Shown here piece by piece: positions 15,410-23,881 of a stretch of DNA of 64,000 nucleotides. The notes beneath the pieces were generated by a model. The model was not told the DNA's origin. It was given only the letters and a program-made list of their open reading frames with translations, and searched no databases. The stretch comes from Elusimicrobiota bacterium (lineage in GTDB: Bacteria; Elusimicrobiota; Elusimicrobia; Elusimicrobiales; UBA9959), in assembly GCA_003482905.1 (NCBI GenBank), contig DMXM01000034.1:83306-147305 (forward strand), written 5' to 3'. Position 1 is the first letter of the stretch; each line of letters begins with the position of its first letter. The position numbers and the translations under genes were made by a program.

Positions 15410-16564
15410 CTACTTCTTCAGCGTCTCCTTTATCATGTTGGCGGCGATTACGTTGCGCTGGATCTGGTTGGTGCCTTCATAGATCTGGGTTATTTTGGCG
15501 TCGCGCATGTATTTTTCCACTGGGTAGTCGCGCATGTAGCCGTAGCCGCCGAGTATCTGCACGGCGTCGGTGGTGACCTTCATGGCCATGTCGCTGGCGA
15601 AAAGCTTGGCCATGGCGGAATCCTTGGACATGGCTTTGGCGCCGGAGTCGGCCATGCGGGCGGCGGCGTAGGTGAGGGCGCGCGCAGCTTCCAGCTGGGT
15701 GCCCATGTCGGCCAGCATATGCTGTATGGCCTGGAAGCTGGATATAGGCTGGCCGAACTGCACGCGGGTCCTGGAATAGTCCAGGGCGCAGTCCAGCGCG
15801 CCCTGCGCTATTCCCACGGCCTGGGCGGCCACGCCGGGACGGGAGGTGTCCAGGGTTTTAAGGGCTACGATGAAGCCCATTCCTTCTTTTGATATAAGGT
15901 TGGCGGCCGGGATCTCGCAGTCGGTGAAGATGACTTCGCGTGTGGCGCTGGCGCGGATGCCCATTTTTTTCTCTTTTTTGCCGAAGTCCATGCCCCTGGC
16001 GCCTTTTTCCACTATAAAGGCGCTGGCGCCCCTTATGCCTTTGGTCTTGTCGGTGATGGCTATCACTGTGTAGATGTCGGCCTCGCCGGCGTTGGTGATC
16101 CACTGCTTGGTGCCGTTGAGGATGTATTTGTCCCCCTCTTTGCGGGCGGTGGTCTTTATAGACCCCGCGTCGGAGCCGGCCTCGGCCTCCGTCAGGCAGA
16201 AAGCGGCCAGCTTCTTCCCCTTCGCGATATCGGGGAGATATTTTTTCTTCTGTTCCTCGGTACCGTGCAGAAGGATCGGCAGGGTGCCGAGGCCGGTGCC
16301 GGCGTAGCCCAGGGCTATGCCACCGCAGGCGCTGGCCAGCTCCTCGGTAACGAGGCACATGTCCATGATCCCGCCTCCGAGCCCGCCGTATTGTTCCGGA
16401 AGATTTACCCCGAAAAGGTCGCTGTCGGCCAGTATCTTCATTATCGGCCAGGCGAACTCCTCGGTCTCGTCGTAATGGGCGGCCACGGGCTTTATCTTCT
16501 CCTGCGCGATCTTCCGCGCTAGGTCGCGTATCATAGTCTGCTGTTCGGTCAGTAAATAGTCCAT
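15410..16564 (-). CDS. acyl-CoA dehydrogenase (butyryl-CoA dehydrogenase-like)
   Basis: The 384-aa flavoprotein oxidises acyl-CoA to enoyl-CoA or runs in the reverse direction as an enoyl-CoA reductase. FAD-binding and substrate motifs are CLTEAEAGSDAGS, YILNGTKQWITNA and RVQFGQPISSFQAIQ. The catalytic base is E363 in ITQIYEGTNQIQR, the position used by short-chain enzymes. It starts at ATG 16564. The downstream etfB and ferredoxin-fused etfA suggest it hands electrons to, or takes them from, that ETF. The three together resemble bifurcating Bcd-Etf or CarCDE complexes, but the physiological acyl-CoA is unknown. Confidence 0.93.
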   Translation of the reverse strand: MDYLLTEQQTMIRDLARKIAQEKIKPVAAHYDETEEFAWPIMKILADSDLFGVNLPEQYGGLGGGIMDMCLVTEELASACGGIALGYAGTGLGTLPILLHGTEEQKKKYLPDIAKGKKLAAFCLTEAEAGSDAGSIKTTARKEGDKYILNGTKQWITNAGEADIYTVIAITDKTKGIRGASAFIVEKGARGMDFGKKEKKMGIRASATREVIFTDCEIPAANLISKEGMGFIVALKTLDTSRPGVAAQAVGIAQGALDCALDYSRTRVQFGQPISSFQAIQHMLADMGTQLEAARALTYAAARMADSGAKAMSKDSAMAKLFASDMAMKVTTDAVQILGGYGYMRDYPVEKYMRDAKITQIYEGTNQIQRNVIAANMIKETLKK

Positions 16565-16778
16565 GGATGTCTCCTGTATTCGCCCGGGCGCATAAATCGT
16601 CTCTTCCGGGTACCTCCGGCCGTTTTCCCGGCGAGTGTCCCATTAATGTTATCAAAAACCCAAAAGGCCGCGCAATTTTATATTATATACGTGTTGAGCG
16701 TTCGCGCCCTGCCCGCGTCTAATTGCGGTACGTGGCCGGCCGCGGGCTTGCGGGGGTTTGACTAACGAGAGCTGGTTT
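16565..16778. promoter_or_regulatory. divergent promoter region
   Basis: This 214-bp region separates the divergent acyl-CoA dehydrogenase (minus) and sensor kinase (plus) genes. An AT-rich patch around 16670-16690 contains overlapping TATATT and, on the minus strand, TATAAT boxes that could serve both genes. I see no convincing -35 boxes. No ORF or stable hairpin stands out. Confidence 0.4.
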
Positions 16779-18896
16779 ATGAAACTTACTACAAGGTTCC
16801 TGTTGATCCTGCTGGCGGTGGCCGTGCTGCCGCTGCTGCTGTCCGTCGGCTGGAACATCTACCAATATAATTCTTCCGTGGCTAGCTATTTAGAGCTGCA
16901 TAAAGGCCTCTCCAGCCTTTCCGCGGTGAACGTGGACGAGTGGCTCCTCAATACCAACCGCAACCTGGCCTTCCTTTCCGAGATAAAGGATCCTCTTCGG
17001 GCCAAAACAACCGAGGAGGTCCGCTTGATGCGGCAGGCCGCCCGGATAAATCCCTACATCATGTCGCTGAGCCTGTTGACGAGCGATGGGAAAGCGCAGT
17101 TCTTTCTTCAGAGCGAAAAAGTAAAGGAAACCGGCCCACTCGCCGGTTTTCAGGCGGAACTGATAAAGAAAGCCCGGGCCAGCGGCAGCGTAGCCTCCGG
17201 CGAGGTGCTGTGCGCCGGTGGCCAGGCTTTCTTCCCTCTGGTTTACCCGCTGGCGGACGGGTGCGTGGCGGTCTTCCATTTCTCAATGGACAATCTTCTG
17301 GGGAGGATCGGCGCCCAGAAGACGGGCCGCACCGGCCGGGTGTTCATCGCCGACGGCCGGGGCCGCCCCCTCCCCTGCCAGGACATGAAGGGGATGGATT
17401 ACGCGGCGGACGAGCTGAAAAAAGCCCTCGGCGGCGGCCGCAACGGCACGCTGTCTAAATTCATGTTTTCCGGGGCGGAGTATTCCGGGGCCTATGCGGC
17501 CATCGACAAGCTGGGCTGGACGGCCGTCTCGCTGCAGTCGGAGGACGAGCTTTACGGCAAGCAGCGAAAATCCATAATCGTCTTCGCCGCGCTGGCCGTG
17601 GCCATCTTCGTCATAACCATGGTGGTGGTGTTCCTGATCTCCAACCGCATCATCAGGCCCATCAACAACATGGTGGGCGTCGTCAAGCAGTTCATCAAGA
17701 CCCAGCACCTCGACGCCGTCATCCCGCAGGAGGGCTGGCCGGAGATCAAGGTGCTTGTGGGCGTCCTCAACCGCCTGATGCTGGAGCTGCAGGCCTACCG
17801 CGCCTTTCAGCTGAACCAGGTAGTCGAGGAAAAGGGGAAAGCCCAGGCCCTGATAGACACCATCTCCGACGGCGTGCTGCTGGTGGACGACCGGGGTTCG
17901 CTTATTTATTCCAACTCCACCGCGCTCAAGCTGCTGGGGATCCCCAAGATCTCTCCCGAAGTGTCGGTGCCGCATTCCGTAAAGAACGAGGCGTTCGCCA
18001 GCGCGCTTGCCGATATGCTGGCCCGGACGGAGAAATACCTGAAGTCCGAGGTGGAGACCGCCCTCTCCGGCGGGACCTCCAAGGCGGTCAAGAGCTTCCG
18101 CATAATTTCCAATCAGTTCCTGCTGGCCACGCTCAAGCGCCCCGGCCGCGTTATCATCATACGGGATATCACCATAGAAAAAGAGATCGAGAAGGCCAAG
18201 GAAGAGTTCTTCCACATGATAACGCACGACATGCGCGCCCCCTTGTCCACCATGCAGGGTTACACGGAACTGCTGATGCGGAAGATCCCCCCGGCCCCCG
18301 CCACCGACAGGTATCTGCAAAGCATGCTCTATTCCTCCCGCCGCCTGCGCGGCATGATAGACGACATCCTCAATACCACCAAGCTGGAGCGCGGCACAAT
18401 GACGCTGCAGCCGGACACCGTGGAGGTGGAGGCTATGATTACCCGCATCCGCGACAACCATGAGCCCGTGGCCGGGCCCAAGAGCATAAAATTCTCCGTG
18501 AGGGCGCCTTCTCCCAAAATACAGGTGGTCGCGGATCCCATCCTGCTGGAGCGCGTAATCACCAACCTGGTGGGCAACTCGCTGAAGTTCACCCCGTCGG
18601 GCGGCAGCATAGCGCTTTCGGCCTGGGAGACCCCGGAAGAAGTCTTTTTCGCGGTAGAGGATACCGGCCCCGGCATCCCAGAGGAGAAGCGCAAAGAGAT
18701 CTTTGTGAAGTATTCGCAGATGGAAGAGCACAAGAACCAGGGGTTCGGGCTGGGCCTGGCCATGTGCAAGATGACCGTCGAGCTGCACAAGGGACGCATC
18801 TGGGTGGAGTCTGAAGTCGGGAAGGGCAGCAAATTCATATTCACCATTTCCAAGAATCTGGGAACGCCGCCCGCTCCCATCCCTTCGCCCTCTTGA
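16779..18896 (+). CDS. membrane sensor histidine kinase (periplasmic sensor, HAMP, PAS-like, HisKA, HATPase)
   Basis: The 705-aa kinase has membrane segments at about residues 7-25 and 264-290 flanking a ~240-residue periplasmic sensor of Cache-like layout. A HAMP region follows, then a PAS-like domain (QALIDTISDGVLLVDDRGSL) and the kinase core. The phosphoacceptor is H483 in FFHMITHDMRAPL; the N box is TNLVGNSLKFTPSGG, G1 is DTGPGIPE and G2 GFGLGLAMC. The ATG at 16779 is chosen as start, with a TTG at 16758 as alternative. The three receiver-domain genes directly downstream on the same strand are its likely partners. The signal sensed is unknown. Confidence 0.9.
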   Translation: MKLTTRFLLILLAVAVLPLLLSVGWNIYQYNSSVASYLELHKGLSSLSAVNVDEWLLNTNRNLAFLSEIKDPLRAKTTEEVRLMRQAARINPYIMSLSLLTSDGKAQFFLQSEKVKETGPLAGFQAELIKKARASGSVASGEVLCAGGQAFFPLVYPLADGCVAVFHFSMDNLLGRIGAQKTGRTGRVFIADGRGRPLPCQDMKGMDYAADELKKALGGGRNGTLSKFMFSGAEYSGAYAAIDKLGWTAVSLQSEDELYGKQRKSIIVFAALAVAIFVITMVVVFLISNRIIRPINNMVGVVKQFIKTQHLDAVIPQEGWPEIKVLVGVLNRLMLELQAYRAFQLNQVVEEKGKAQALIDTISDGVLLVDDRGSLIYSNSTALKLLGIPKISPEVSVPHSVKNEAFASALADMLARTEKYLKSEVETALSGGTSKAVKSFRIISNQFLLATLKRPGRVIIIRDITIEKEIEKAKEEFFHMITHDMRAPLSTMQGYTELLMRKIPPAPATDRYLQSMLYSSRRLRGMIDDILNTTKLERGTMTLQPDTVEVEAMITRIRDNHEPVAGPKSIKFSVRAPSPKIQVVADPILLERVITNLVGNSLKFTPSGGSIALSAWETPEEVFFAVEDTGPGIPEEKRKEIFVKYSQMEEHKNQGFGLGLAMCKMTVELHKGRIWVESEVGKGSKFIFTISKNLGTPPAPIPSPS

Positions 18897-18960
18897 AAAC
18901 GGCCTGAAATTTCGTTATAGTTTTGACTGCCGCGCGGTAAATAGCGCAAGGAGTTATAGT

Positions 18961-19338
18961 ATGAGCCAGATGCTTATAGTTGACGACAACGTTGAATTCA
19001 GGACCATGGTCTGCGACTACTTTACGGACCTGGGGTTTACCGTGCAGATCGCCGAGAATGGCCGCGAGGGCCTGGTTAAGGCCAAACAGATAAAGCCGGA
19101 TATCATATTGCTCGACGTAATGATGCCGGAAGTGGGCGGGATAGAAGTGATCAGGCAGCTGCAGGCCGAGGAAGAAACCCGCGAGATCCCGGTCCTGATC
19201 ATTACCGGCAGCTTCTTCGACAAGAACATGAGCGACCTGTTCAAGCAGGAGCCCAACTGCCGGGAATTCATGAGCAAGACGGTGGAATTGTCCTACCTGC
19301 AGAAGAAAGTGGAGGCCCTGGTCGCCCCTAAGCGCTGA
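18961..19338 (+). CDS. single-domain response regulator
   Basis: A 125-aa CheY-like receiver with no output domain. The acidic pocket D8/D9, the phosphorylation site D52 in LLDVMMPEVGG, T82 and K106 are all present, so it should be phosphorylatable. AAGGAG lies about 6 bases before the ATG. The stop overlaps the start of the next receiver gene (TGATG). It may act by protein contact, or as an intermediate in a phosphorelay with the neighbouring kinase. Confidence 0.93.
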   Translation: MSQMLIVDDNVEFRTMVCDYFTDLGFTVQIAENGREGLVKAKQIKPDIILLDVMMPEVGGIEVIRQLQAEEETREIPVLIITGSFFDKNMSDLFKQEPNCREFMSKTVELSYLQKKVEALVAPKR

Positions 19339-19718
19339 TGCCCCGCCGCCCGAAAGTCCTTGTTGTCGACGACGAACCGGATTACCTGCAGATCGCCGCG
19401 CGCGTAGCCTCTAAGGCTGGGTGCGCCGTGGTGACCGCCCAGACGGCACTGGAGGGAGTGGCGCTTGCCGGCGCCGAAAAGCCGGACATGATACTGCTCG
19501 ACGTGGGGCTTCCCGATATCAGCGGCTTCGAGGCCGCCCGCCGCATCCGTAAAGTTCCGGCGCTGGCCGCCGTCCCCATAATCTTCTTCACCGTCAGGTC
19601 GGAACTGGACATGGTCTCCGAGGGCCTCGGCTTGGGCGCCGCCGGCTATGTCCTCAAACCTTTTGATCCGGACGAGCTGGCGCGGAGGATAAAAGCCGCG
19701 GTCTCCCCCTCCTCATGA
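19338..19718 (+). CDS. single-domain response regulator
   Basis: The 126-aa receiver has the acidic D11/D12, phospho-acceptor D55 in LLDVGLPDISG, T in IIFFTVRS and the lysine in YVLKPFDPDEL, so it is a complete CheY-type domain. It starts within the stop of the previous regulator and its own stop overlaps the next gene by 4 bp (ATGA). No output domain is present. Confidence 0.93.
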   Translation: MPRRPKVLVVDDEPDYLQIAARVASKAGCAVVTAQTALEGVALAGAEKPDMILLDVGLPDISGFEAARRIRKVPALAAVPIIFFTVRSELDMVSEGLGLGAAGYVLKPFDPDELARRIKAAVSPSS

Positions 19719-20398
19719 AACTGGTCGCGGCCTGTGTTACCGCCGACCCTCGGGTCCTGGCGTTCATAAAATCCTCCCTAAAAGGCTTCCGCCTGGAATT
19801 CTACGCTTCGGCCGCGGAGTTCCTGCGCGCCGGGCCTGGCGCCGGCCTGGCCGTGATTGACGCCTCCCTCCCGGACATGAGCGGCGGGGACCTGGTGTCC
19901 GTGCTGCGCGGCGATAAGAAGACGGCCGGCGCCCTGCTGGTGATGACCGGGAGCGGGCCTTATTCCCCCGCCGCCGCGGCGGCCTGTTTCGATAACGGCG
20001 CCGACGAATATCTGGCTTTCCCGCCCGAGCCGGGGCTTTTCCGCGCCAGGCTCCTGAACCTCCTCTCGCGCGGCCGCCCCGCTGGCCGCGGGCCGGAAAA
20101 ACCCGCGGAATATAAATTCGGCGCGCTTCTGGTTTCACCGGACGCGCGCACGGCGCGGATAGGCGGGACCGCGCTGAAATTGACCGCGCTGGAATTCGAT
20201 CTGCTGATATATTTCCTCAGGAACCAGGGCAGGGTGGTCTCGCGCGGCGTGCTGCTGGACCAGGTCTGGCGGGCTGGCCGGGAGGCGGGCCCCCGCTCCG
20301 TGGATAAGAGAATAGAGGCGCTCCGGTCGAAACTCGGGCGCAAGCTCGGAGCCGGGCTCGGGACTGTTTTTGGAGTGGGCTACATCTTCAAGTTATAG
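19715..20398 (+). CDS. OmpR-type response regulator with degenerate receiver and winged-helix DNA-binding domain
   Basis: The 227-aa protein has an N-terminal receiver and a C-terminal OmpR/PhoB winged helix (TALEFDLLIYFLRNQGRVVSR, VDKRIEALRSKLG, GVGYIFKL). The receiver keeps D49 in VIDASLPDMSG but has only D11 instead of an acidic pair, and the conserved lysine is replaced (YLAFPPEPG). Phosphorylation control is thus doubtful; it may be constitutive or bind a partner. It is the DNA-binding output of the kinase-regulator set that starts at 16779, and its targets are unknown. It ends 8 bp before the stop of the convergent minus-strand cluster. Confidence 0.9.
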   Translation: MKLVAACVTADPRVLAFIKSSLKGFRLEFYASAAEFLRAGPGAGLAVIDASLPDMSGGDLVSVLRGDKKTAGALLVMTGSGPYSPAAAAACFDNGADEYLAFPPEPGLFRARLLNLLSRGRPAGRGPEKPAEYKFGALLVSPDARTARIGGTALKLTALEFDLLIYFLRNQGRVVSRGVLLDQVWRAGREAGPRSVDKRIEALRSKLGRKLGAGLGTVFGVGYIFKL

Positions 20399-20406
20399 CG
20401 CGGCAT

Positions 20407-22413
20407 TTATGGCGTCGCCGCCGCCAGCGGCAGCTTCACTTCGATCAGGGCGCCGCGTTCCTTCCTGTTGGATACTTCCAATGTTCCGCCGTGTTTTTCG
20501 GCTATATTCCTCGCCACGGCCAGGCCTATGCCGGCCTTGCCTCTGTCCGTGGTGTTGAAGGGCGCGAACAGCCCGCTCAGCGTTTCCAGCGTGAAGCCGG
20601 GGCCGCTGTCCTCGAAAGCTATTATGCCCTGGCGGCCGTCCTCCGAGGCTTTGAGAATTACGCGCAGGCTACCGCCGCAGGGCAGGCGTTCGTAGGCGTT
20701 CTTCACCAGGTGGTAAAAAAGCATTTTCATCTTTTCGGGGTCCAGCCGGGCGCGCAGGCGGGGCGCGGCGATGGCCGCCGAGATGGAGATCTTGCGCTCT
20801 TTGAACGCGCGGTCCCATTTTCCCGTCTCACCGGAGATGAAGCCGCCGAGGTCGGTATCGGCCAGTTCGGGCGTTTCCGGGTCCAGGTATTCCCGCCAGG
20901 CCTTCATAAGATTTACGGAAGACAGCAGGTTCTTTATAGCCGGTTCCAGCCCTTTACGTTCGGCGGCCGGCAGTCTGAGGTTCAAAGTTTTAATGTCCCT
21001 GGCGGCCCGCTCCAGCGCGGTTATCACCTTGGCGCTGAAATCAGCCTGTTCGCGCCTGGCCAGGCCGGTAAAATTCACGTTCTTGCGCTTCAGGTCTTCG
21101 TTCTCCATCTGCAGCGCTTCCGTCCGCCCCAGGTCCCTTTTTAGATTTTCTATCAGCAGGTCCCGCTCCTGTACGGCGCGCAGCAATTTGGCCGAGTAGT
21201 CCCCGGCCGCGTTTATTTTAAATGTCAAAGATTCACTTTCCGCCTCCAGCGTGTTTACTCTGGCGGCGGCTTTTTTAGCCGTTTCTTTTTCCCGGGCCAG
21301 GGCGTCTTTGGCCTCGCGCAGCAGGGAGCTCACCTTTTCAAGGCCGGCCCCTTTCTCGGCCAGGGCGGCCGACAGGGCGGTTGAGAGAGAGGCGCCATTG
21401 GCCCGCTCCGCCGCAAGTTCCGCTTTCAGGGCGGCGGCGCGCTTCTGCAGGTCGAAGACCTGGGCCACCGCGCCGGAGAAATTCCCGTGCAGCTCCTCCG
21501 CCCTCAGGGTCTGGGCGGACGCCTCCTCACGGGCCCGGGCCGCTTCGGTTCTGGCCGCGTCGATATCGCCGCGCAGGGCGCCCGCTTCGGCAGCGCGTCT
21601 TTTTAACGCTATTTCGCTTTCGTCCAGCGCGGCTTTAAGCGCCGCTACCCGCTCTTCCAGGGCCGCCCTCTCCCCGGCCTGGGCCCCCGATCTTTCCGCG
21701 GCCGCTTTGGCGGCGGCCTGAAGGTCTTCCAGTTCACGCCGGCTCGCCGACAGCGATGAGCGCAAACCGGAGGTTTCCCTTTCCGCGGCGTCGCGGGAGG
21801 AATTTATTTCAGCCTTGGCTTTTGCCAGTGCGGCGGCCGCTTCGGCGCTTTTCAGCTTTTCGTTTTCCAGGCTCTCAATGAGGTGTTCGTATATCGACTT
21901 GTCTTTCCCGGAAAGCCTGGAATCCTCGGCCAGGGCGCGTGAAAGTTCAGGCAGGGCCATAAGGCCCGAGATCTTTTCCTTTAATGTCTCTATCGTCCTT
22001 TCGCGTCCTTTAAGAGCCTCGCGCAGGCCTGACATCTCGGAGCTCAGGCGGGCTACCTCCGCGCCCAGCAGGGAGATCTCGTTGTGTTTCTGCCGGAGTT
22101 TTCCCTCAAAGCGCGCGCATTTATCCGCGGAGGCGCGCACCTCTTCCACCTGGGAGGCGGCCAGGGCCAGACCTTTGGAGCCTTCCTCCATATCTGTCCT
22201 GAGCTTTTCTATTTCCGCGCGGAGCCGGCGTTCCCGTTCCAGGCTTCTGCCCAGCTCGGCCTCCAGGTGCATAACCCTGGAAGAGGCGTGTTCAAGCCCG
22301 GACTTCGCCTTTGTGCGTTCCGTTTCGCAGCGCGCTTCGGCGTCCTGGGCTTCCTTTACGGCCTGCCACAGGTAACCCAGCTCGGAGTGGAAAGTGTCGG
22401 AGGCGCCGCTCAC
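20407..22413 (-). CDS. long coiled-coil protein with C-terminal histidine-kinase-type ATPase domain
   Basis: The 668-aa protein has no signal peptide or membrane segment. Residues ~15-430 are an almost unbroken Ala/Glu/Lys-rich coiled coil. The C-terminal ~100 residues are a HATPase_c domain: N box HLVKNAYERL with N572, G1 FEDSGPGF, G2 GKAGIGLAVARNIAEKHGG. In the helical region before the ATPase domain I find no H-E/D-x-x phosphoacceptor box, so it may phosphorylate nothing or act on another protein's histidine. It starts at GTG 22413, overlapping the stop of the FliF-FliG fusion gene by 4 bp (GTGA), which suggests the two products work together. Confidence 0.8.
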   Translation of the reverse strand: MSGASDTFHSELGYLWQAVKEAQDAEARCETERTKAKSGLEHASSRVMHLEAELGRSLERERRLRAEIEKLRTDMEEGSKGLALAASQVEEVRASADKCARFEGKLRQKHNEISLLGAEVARLSSEMSGLREALKGRERTIETLKEKISGLMALPELSRALAEDSRLSGKDKSIYEHLIESLENEKLKSAEAAAALAKAKAEINSSRDAAERETSGLRSSLSASRRELEDLQAAAKAAAERSGAQAGERAALEERVAALKAALDESEIALKRRAAEAGALRGDIDAARTEAARAREEASAQTLRAEELHGNFSGAVAQVFDLQKRAAALKAELAAERANGASLSTALSAALAEKGAGLEKVSSLLREAKDALAREKETAKKAAARVNTLEAESESLTFKINAAGDYSAKLLRAVQERDLLIENLKRDLGRTEALQMENEDLKRKNVNFTGLARREQADFSAKVITALERAARDIKTLNLRLPAAERKGLEPAIKNLLSSVNLMKAWREYLDPETPELADTDLGGFISGETGKWDRAFKERKISISAAIAAPRLRARLDPEKMKMLFYHLVKNAYERLPCGGSLRVILKASEDGRQGIIAFEDSGPGFTLETLSGLFAPFNTTDRGKAGIGLAVARNIAEKHGGTLEVSNRKERGALIEVKLPLAAATP

Positions 22414-23813
22414 ATGCCCTCCTTTATTACTATGCGGCCCTTTTCGCTGAGTTCCAGAGCGGTTGAAATTATCTTCGCCCTGGCGCCGTTGATCTTTTCC
22501 TCTTCAGGGCGGTCGAGCATCAGGTTCTTTACGATGGGGCCTATATTCTCCGGCAGCAGACGCGTTACGTTGCCGGCGGCGGCCTCTCCGGCGCCTGCAA
22601 GCGCCGCGGCCCAGTCGGTGTAGGGCAGCGCGGTCACCAGCTGGCGCAGGTTTTTGTCGTCCAGGCGGCAGATATCTTCGAAAGTTACTATTCTGCGTTT
22701 CAGCTTTTCGGACCCCTCCGGGTCGGCGAGCGAGAGCGCGTCCATGATCTCGGCCCGCGCCGGTTCGGCCACAAGCGAAAGAAGGCGGCCCAACTGCTCC
22801 GCGCCCTTCAGTTTCCTTCCCAGCTTGTCGCGCAGGGCGCTCTCTATCTCGCAGATACGCTCCGGTTCGGCGCGTCTGAGGCCCAGCATGCGCGCGCTGA
22901 CGGCCTGCTTTTTTCCGGACGGGAAGGCCAGCAGTATCTTCGCGGAAACGTGCGGTTTTCTGTCCGCCAGGTCGGCCAGAATTATAGCGACGTCCTCGTC
23001 ATGGGTTTCAGCGAGCAGGTCCGCGGCTTCCGCCGGCGGCAGATCTCCCAGGAAGTCGAAGGCGGACCCGGTTTCGATCAGGGCCTCGCCGGAGGCGGCG
23101 CTGGACTCAACGTCAATGATGCCGCTCGTTAGCGGTTCGCCGGCGGGCTCGGGCCCGGCGGCCCTGGCGGCCGCGTTGAGGCGGGCATAATCCGCAATCC
23201 CGGTCATAAGGCGGGAGGCCAGGATATAGCCCAGCACCAGCAGCGCGGCCAGGCCCAGCGCCCCGAAGGCGCAGGCCAGCAGCACCGGGCGTATTTCAGG
23301 GGCTTCCAGGGCGCTCTTCCATAGGGGCTGCATTTCAGACCTGGCGGTTATTATGCTGTCGCCCCGCGCTTCATTTATGCGCAGAACGTCGGAGATCATG
23401 AGTTTTATGGCGCTTACCCTCTCCTCGGGCACGGTCCTGTCGAAGACGAGGGCGACGCTGAGCTTTTTTACGCGGAATTCGCTGGTGCGCAGACTTTCCT
23501 CGCGCTGCTGTTTGAGGTACTCGCCGGTTTTCTCGAGGATATTTACGGAGGAATAGCCGGGCAGGGTAAATGTGTCTTCGGCGGGCCTGCCGGATTCCGT
23601 CCTGCTCTTGAGGACGATCTCCCCCTCTACGCCGACTATGGAGCGGGCGCGGCCCCGGCCCACCAGCTGCTCGAGCAGCCGGGAAACGTCCTCCTGCATG
23701 CGGGCGGATATTTCAGCGGCCCGGGCGCCGGGCAAAGACGCCGGGTCTTCCTGGGCGCGCGCGGCGGCGGCGAAAATAAATAGGAACGCGGACAGGCGCA
23801 AAATTGTTTTCAT
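22410..23813 (-). CDS. FliF(RBM3)-FliG fusion protein, membrane ring/switch-like
   Basis: The 467-aa protein joins parts of two flagellar rotor proteins. Residues 1-20 are a signal peptide. Residues ~41-162 resemble the last ring-building motif of FliF: VSRLLEQLVGRGRARSIVG, then VKKLSVALVF (115-124) and INEARGDSI (146-154), the last matching the FliF DEARGDSV block. A membrane helix follows (176-199), then residues ~252-465 match FliG middle and C-terminal domains: FLGDLPPAEAADLLA, DEDVAIILADL (EHPQ-like region), TFEDICRLDDKNLRQL (378-392, torque-helix region with DD and a basic residue kept) and a final KGRIVI. FliF RBM1/RBM2 and the FliG N-domain are absent. No other flagellar gene is in view. 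Assignment is by eye from motifs. Confidence 0.72.
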   Translation of the reverse strand: MKTILRLSAFLFIFAAAARAQEDPASLPGARAAEISARMQEDVSRLLEQLVGRGRARSIVGVEGEIVLKSRTESGRPAEDTFTLPGYSSVNILEKTGEYLKQQREESLRTSEFRVKKLSVALVFDRTVPEERVSAIKLMISDVLRINEARGDSIITARSEMQPLWKSALEAPEIRPVLLACAFGALGLAALLVLGYILASRLMTGIADYARLNAAARAAGPEPAGEPLTSGIIDVESSAASGEALIETGSAFDFLGDLPPAEAADLLAETHDEDVAIILADLADRKPHVSAKILLAFPSGKKQAVSARMLGLRRAEPERICEIESALRDKLGRKLKGAEQLGRLLSLVAEPARAEIMDALSLADPEGSEKLKRRIVTFEDICRLDDKNLRQLVTALPYTDWAAALAGAGEAAAGNVTRLLPENIGPIVKNLMLDRPEEEKINGARAKIISTALELSEKGRIVIKEGM

Positions 23814-23881
23814 ATCGCTATACTATTCTATATGAAGCAGGTTACAAAGTTATTACGGGAAAGCCCTCCTGGCAACTCCCC

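Noticed and set aside
22410..23813. An ordinary fliF or fliG flagellar gene
   Set aside because: The protein has both parts in one chain, lacks FliF RBM1/2 and FliG-N, carries a signal peptide, and no flagellar gene surrounds it.
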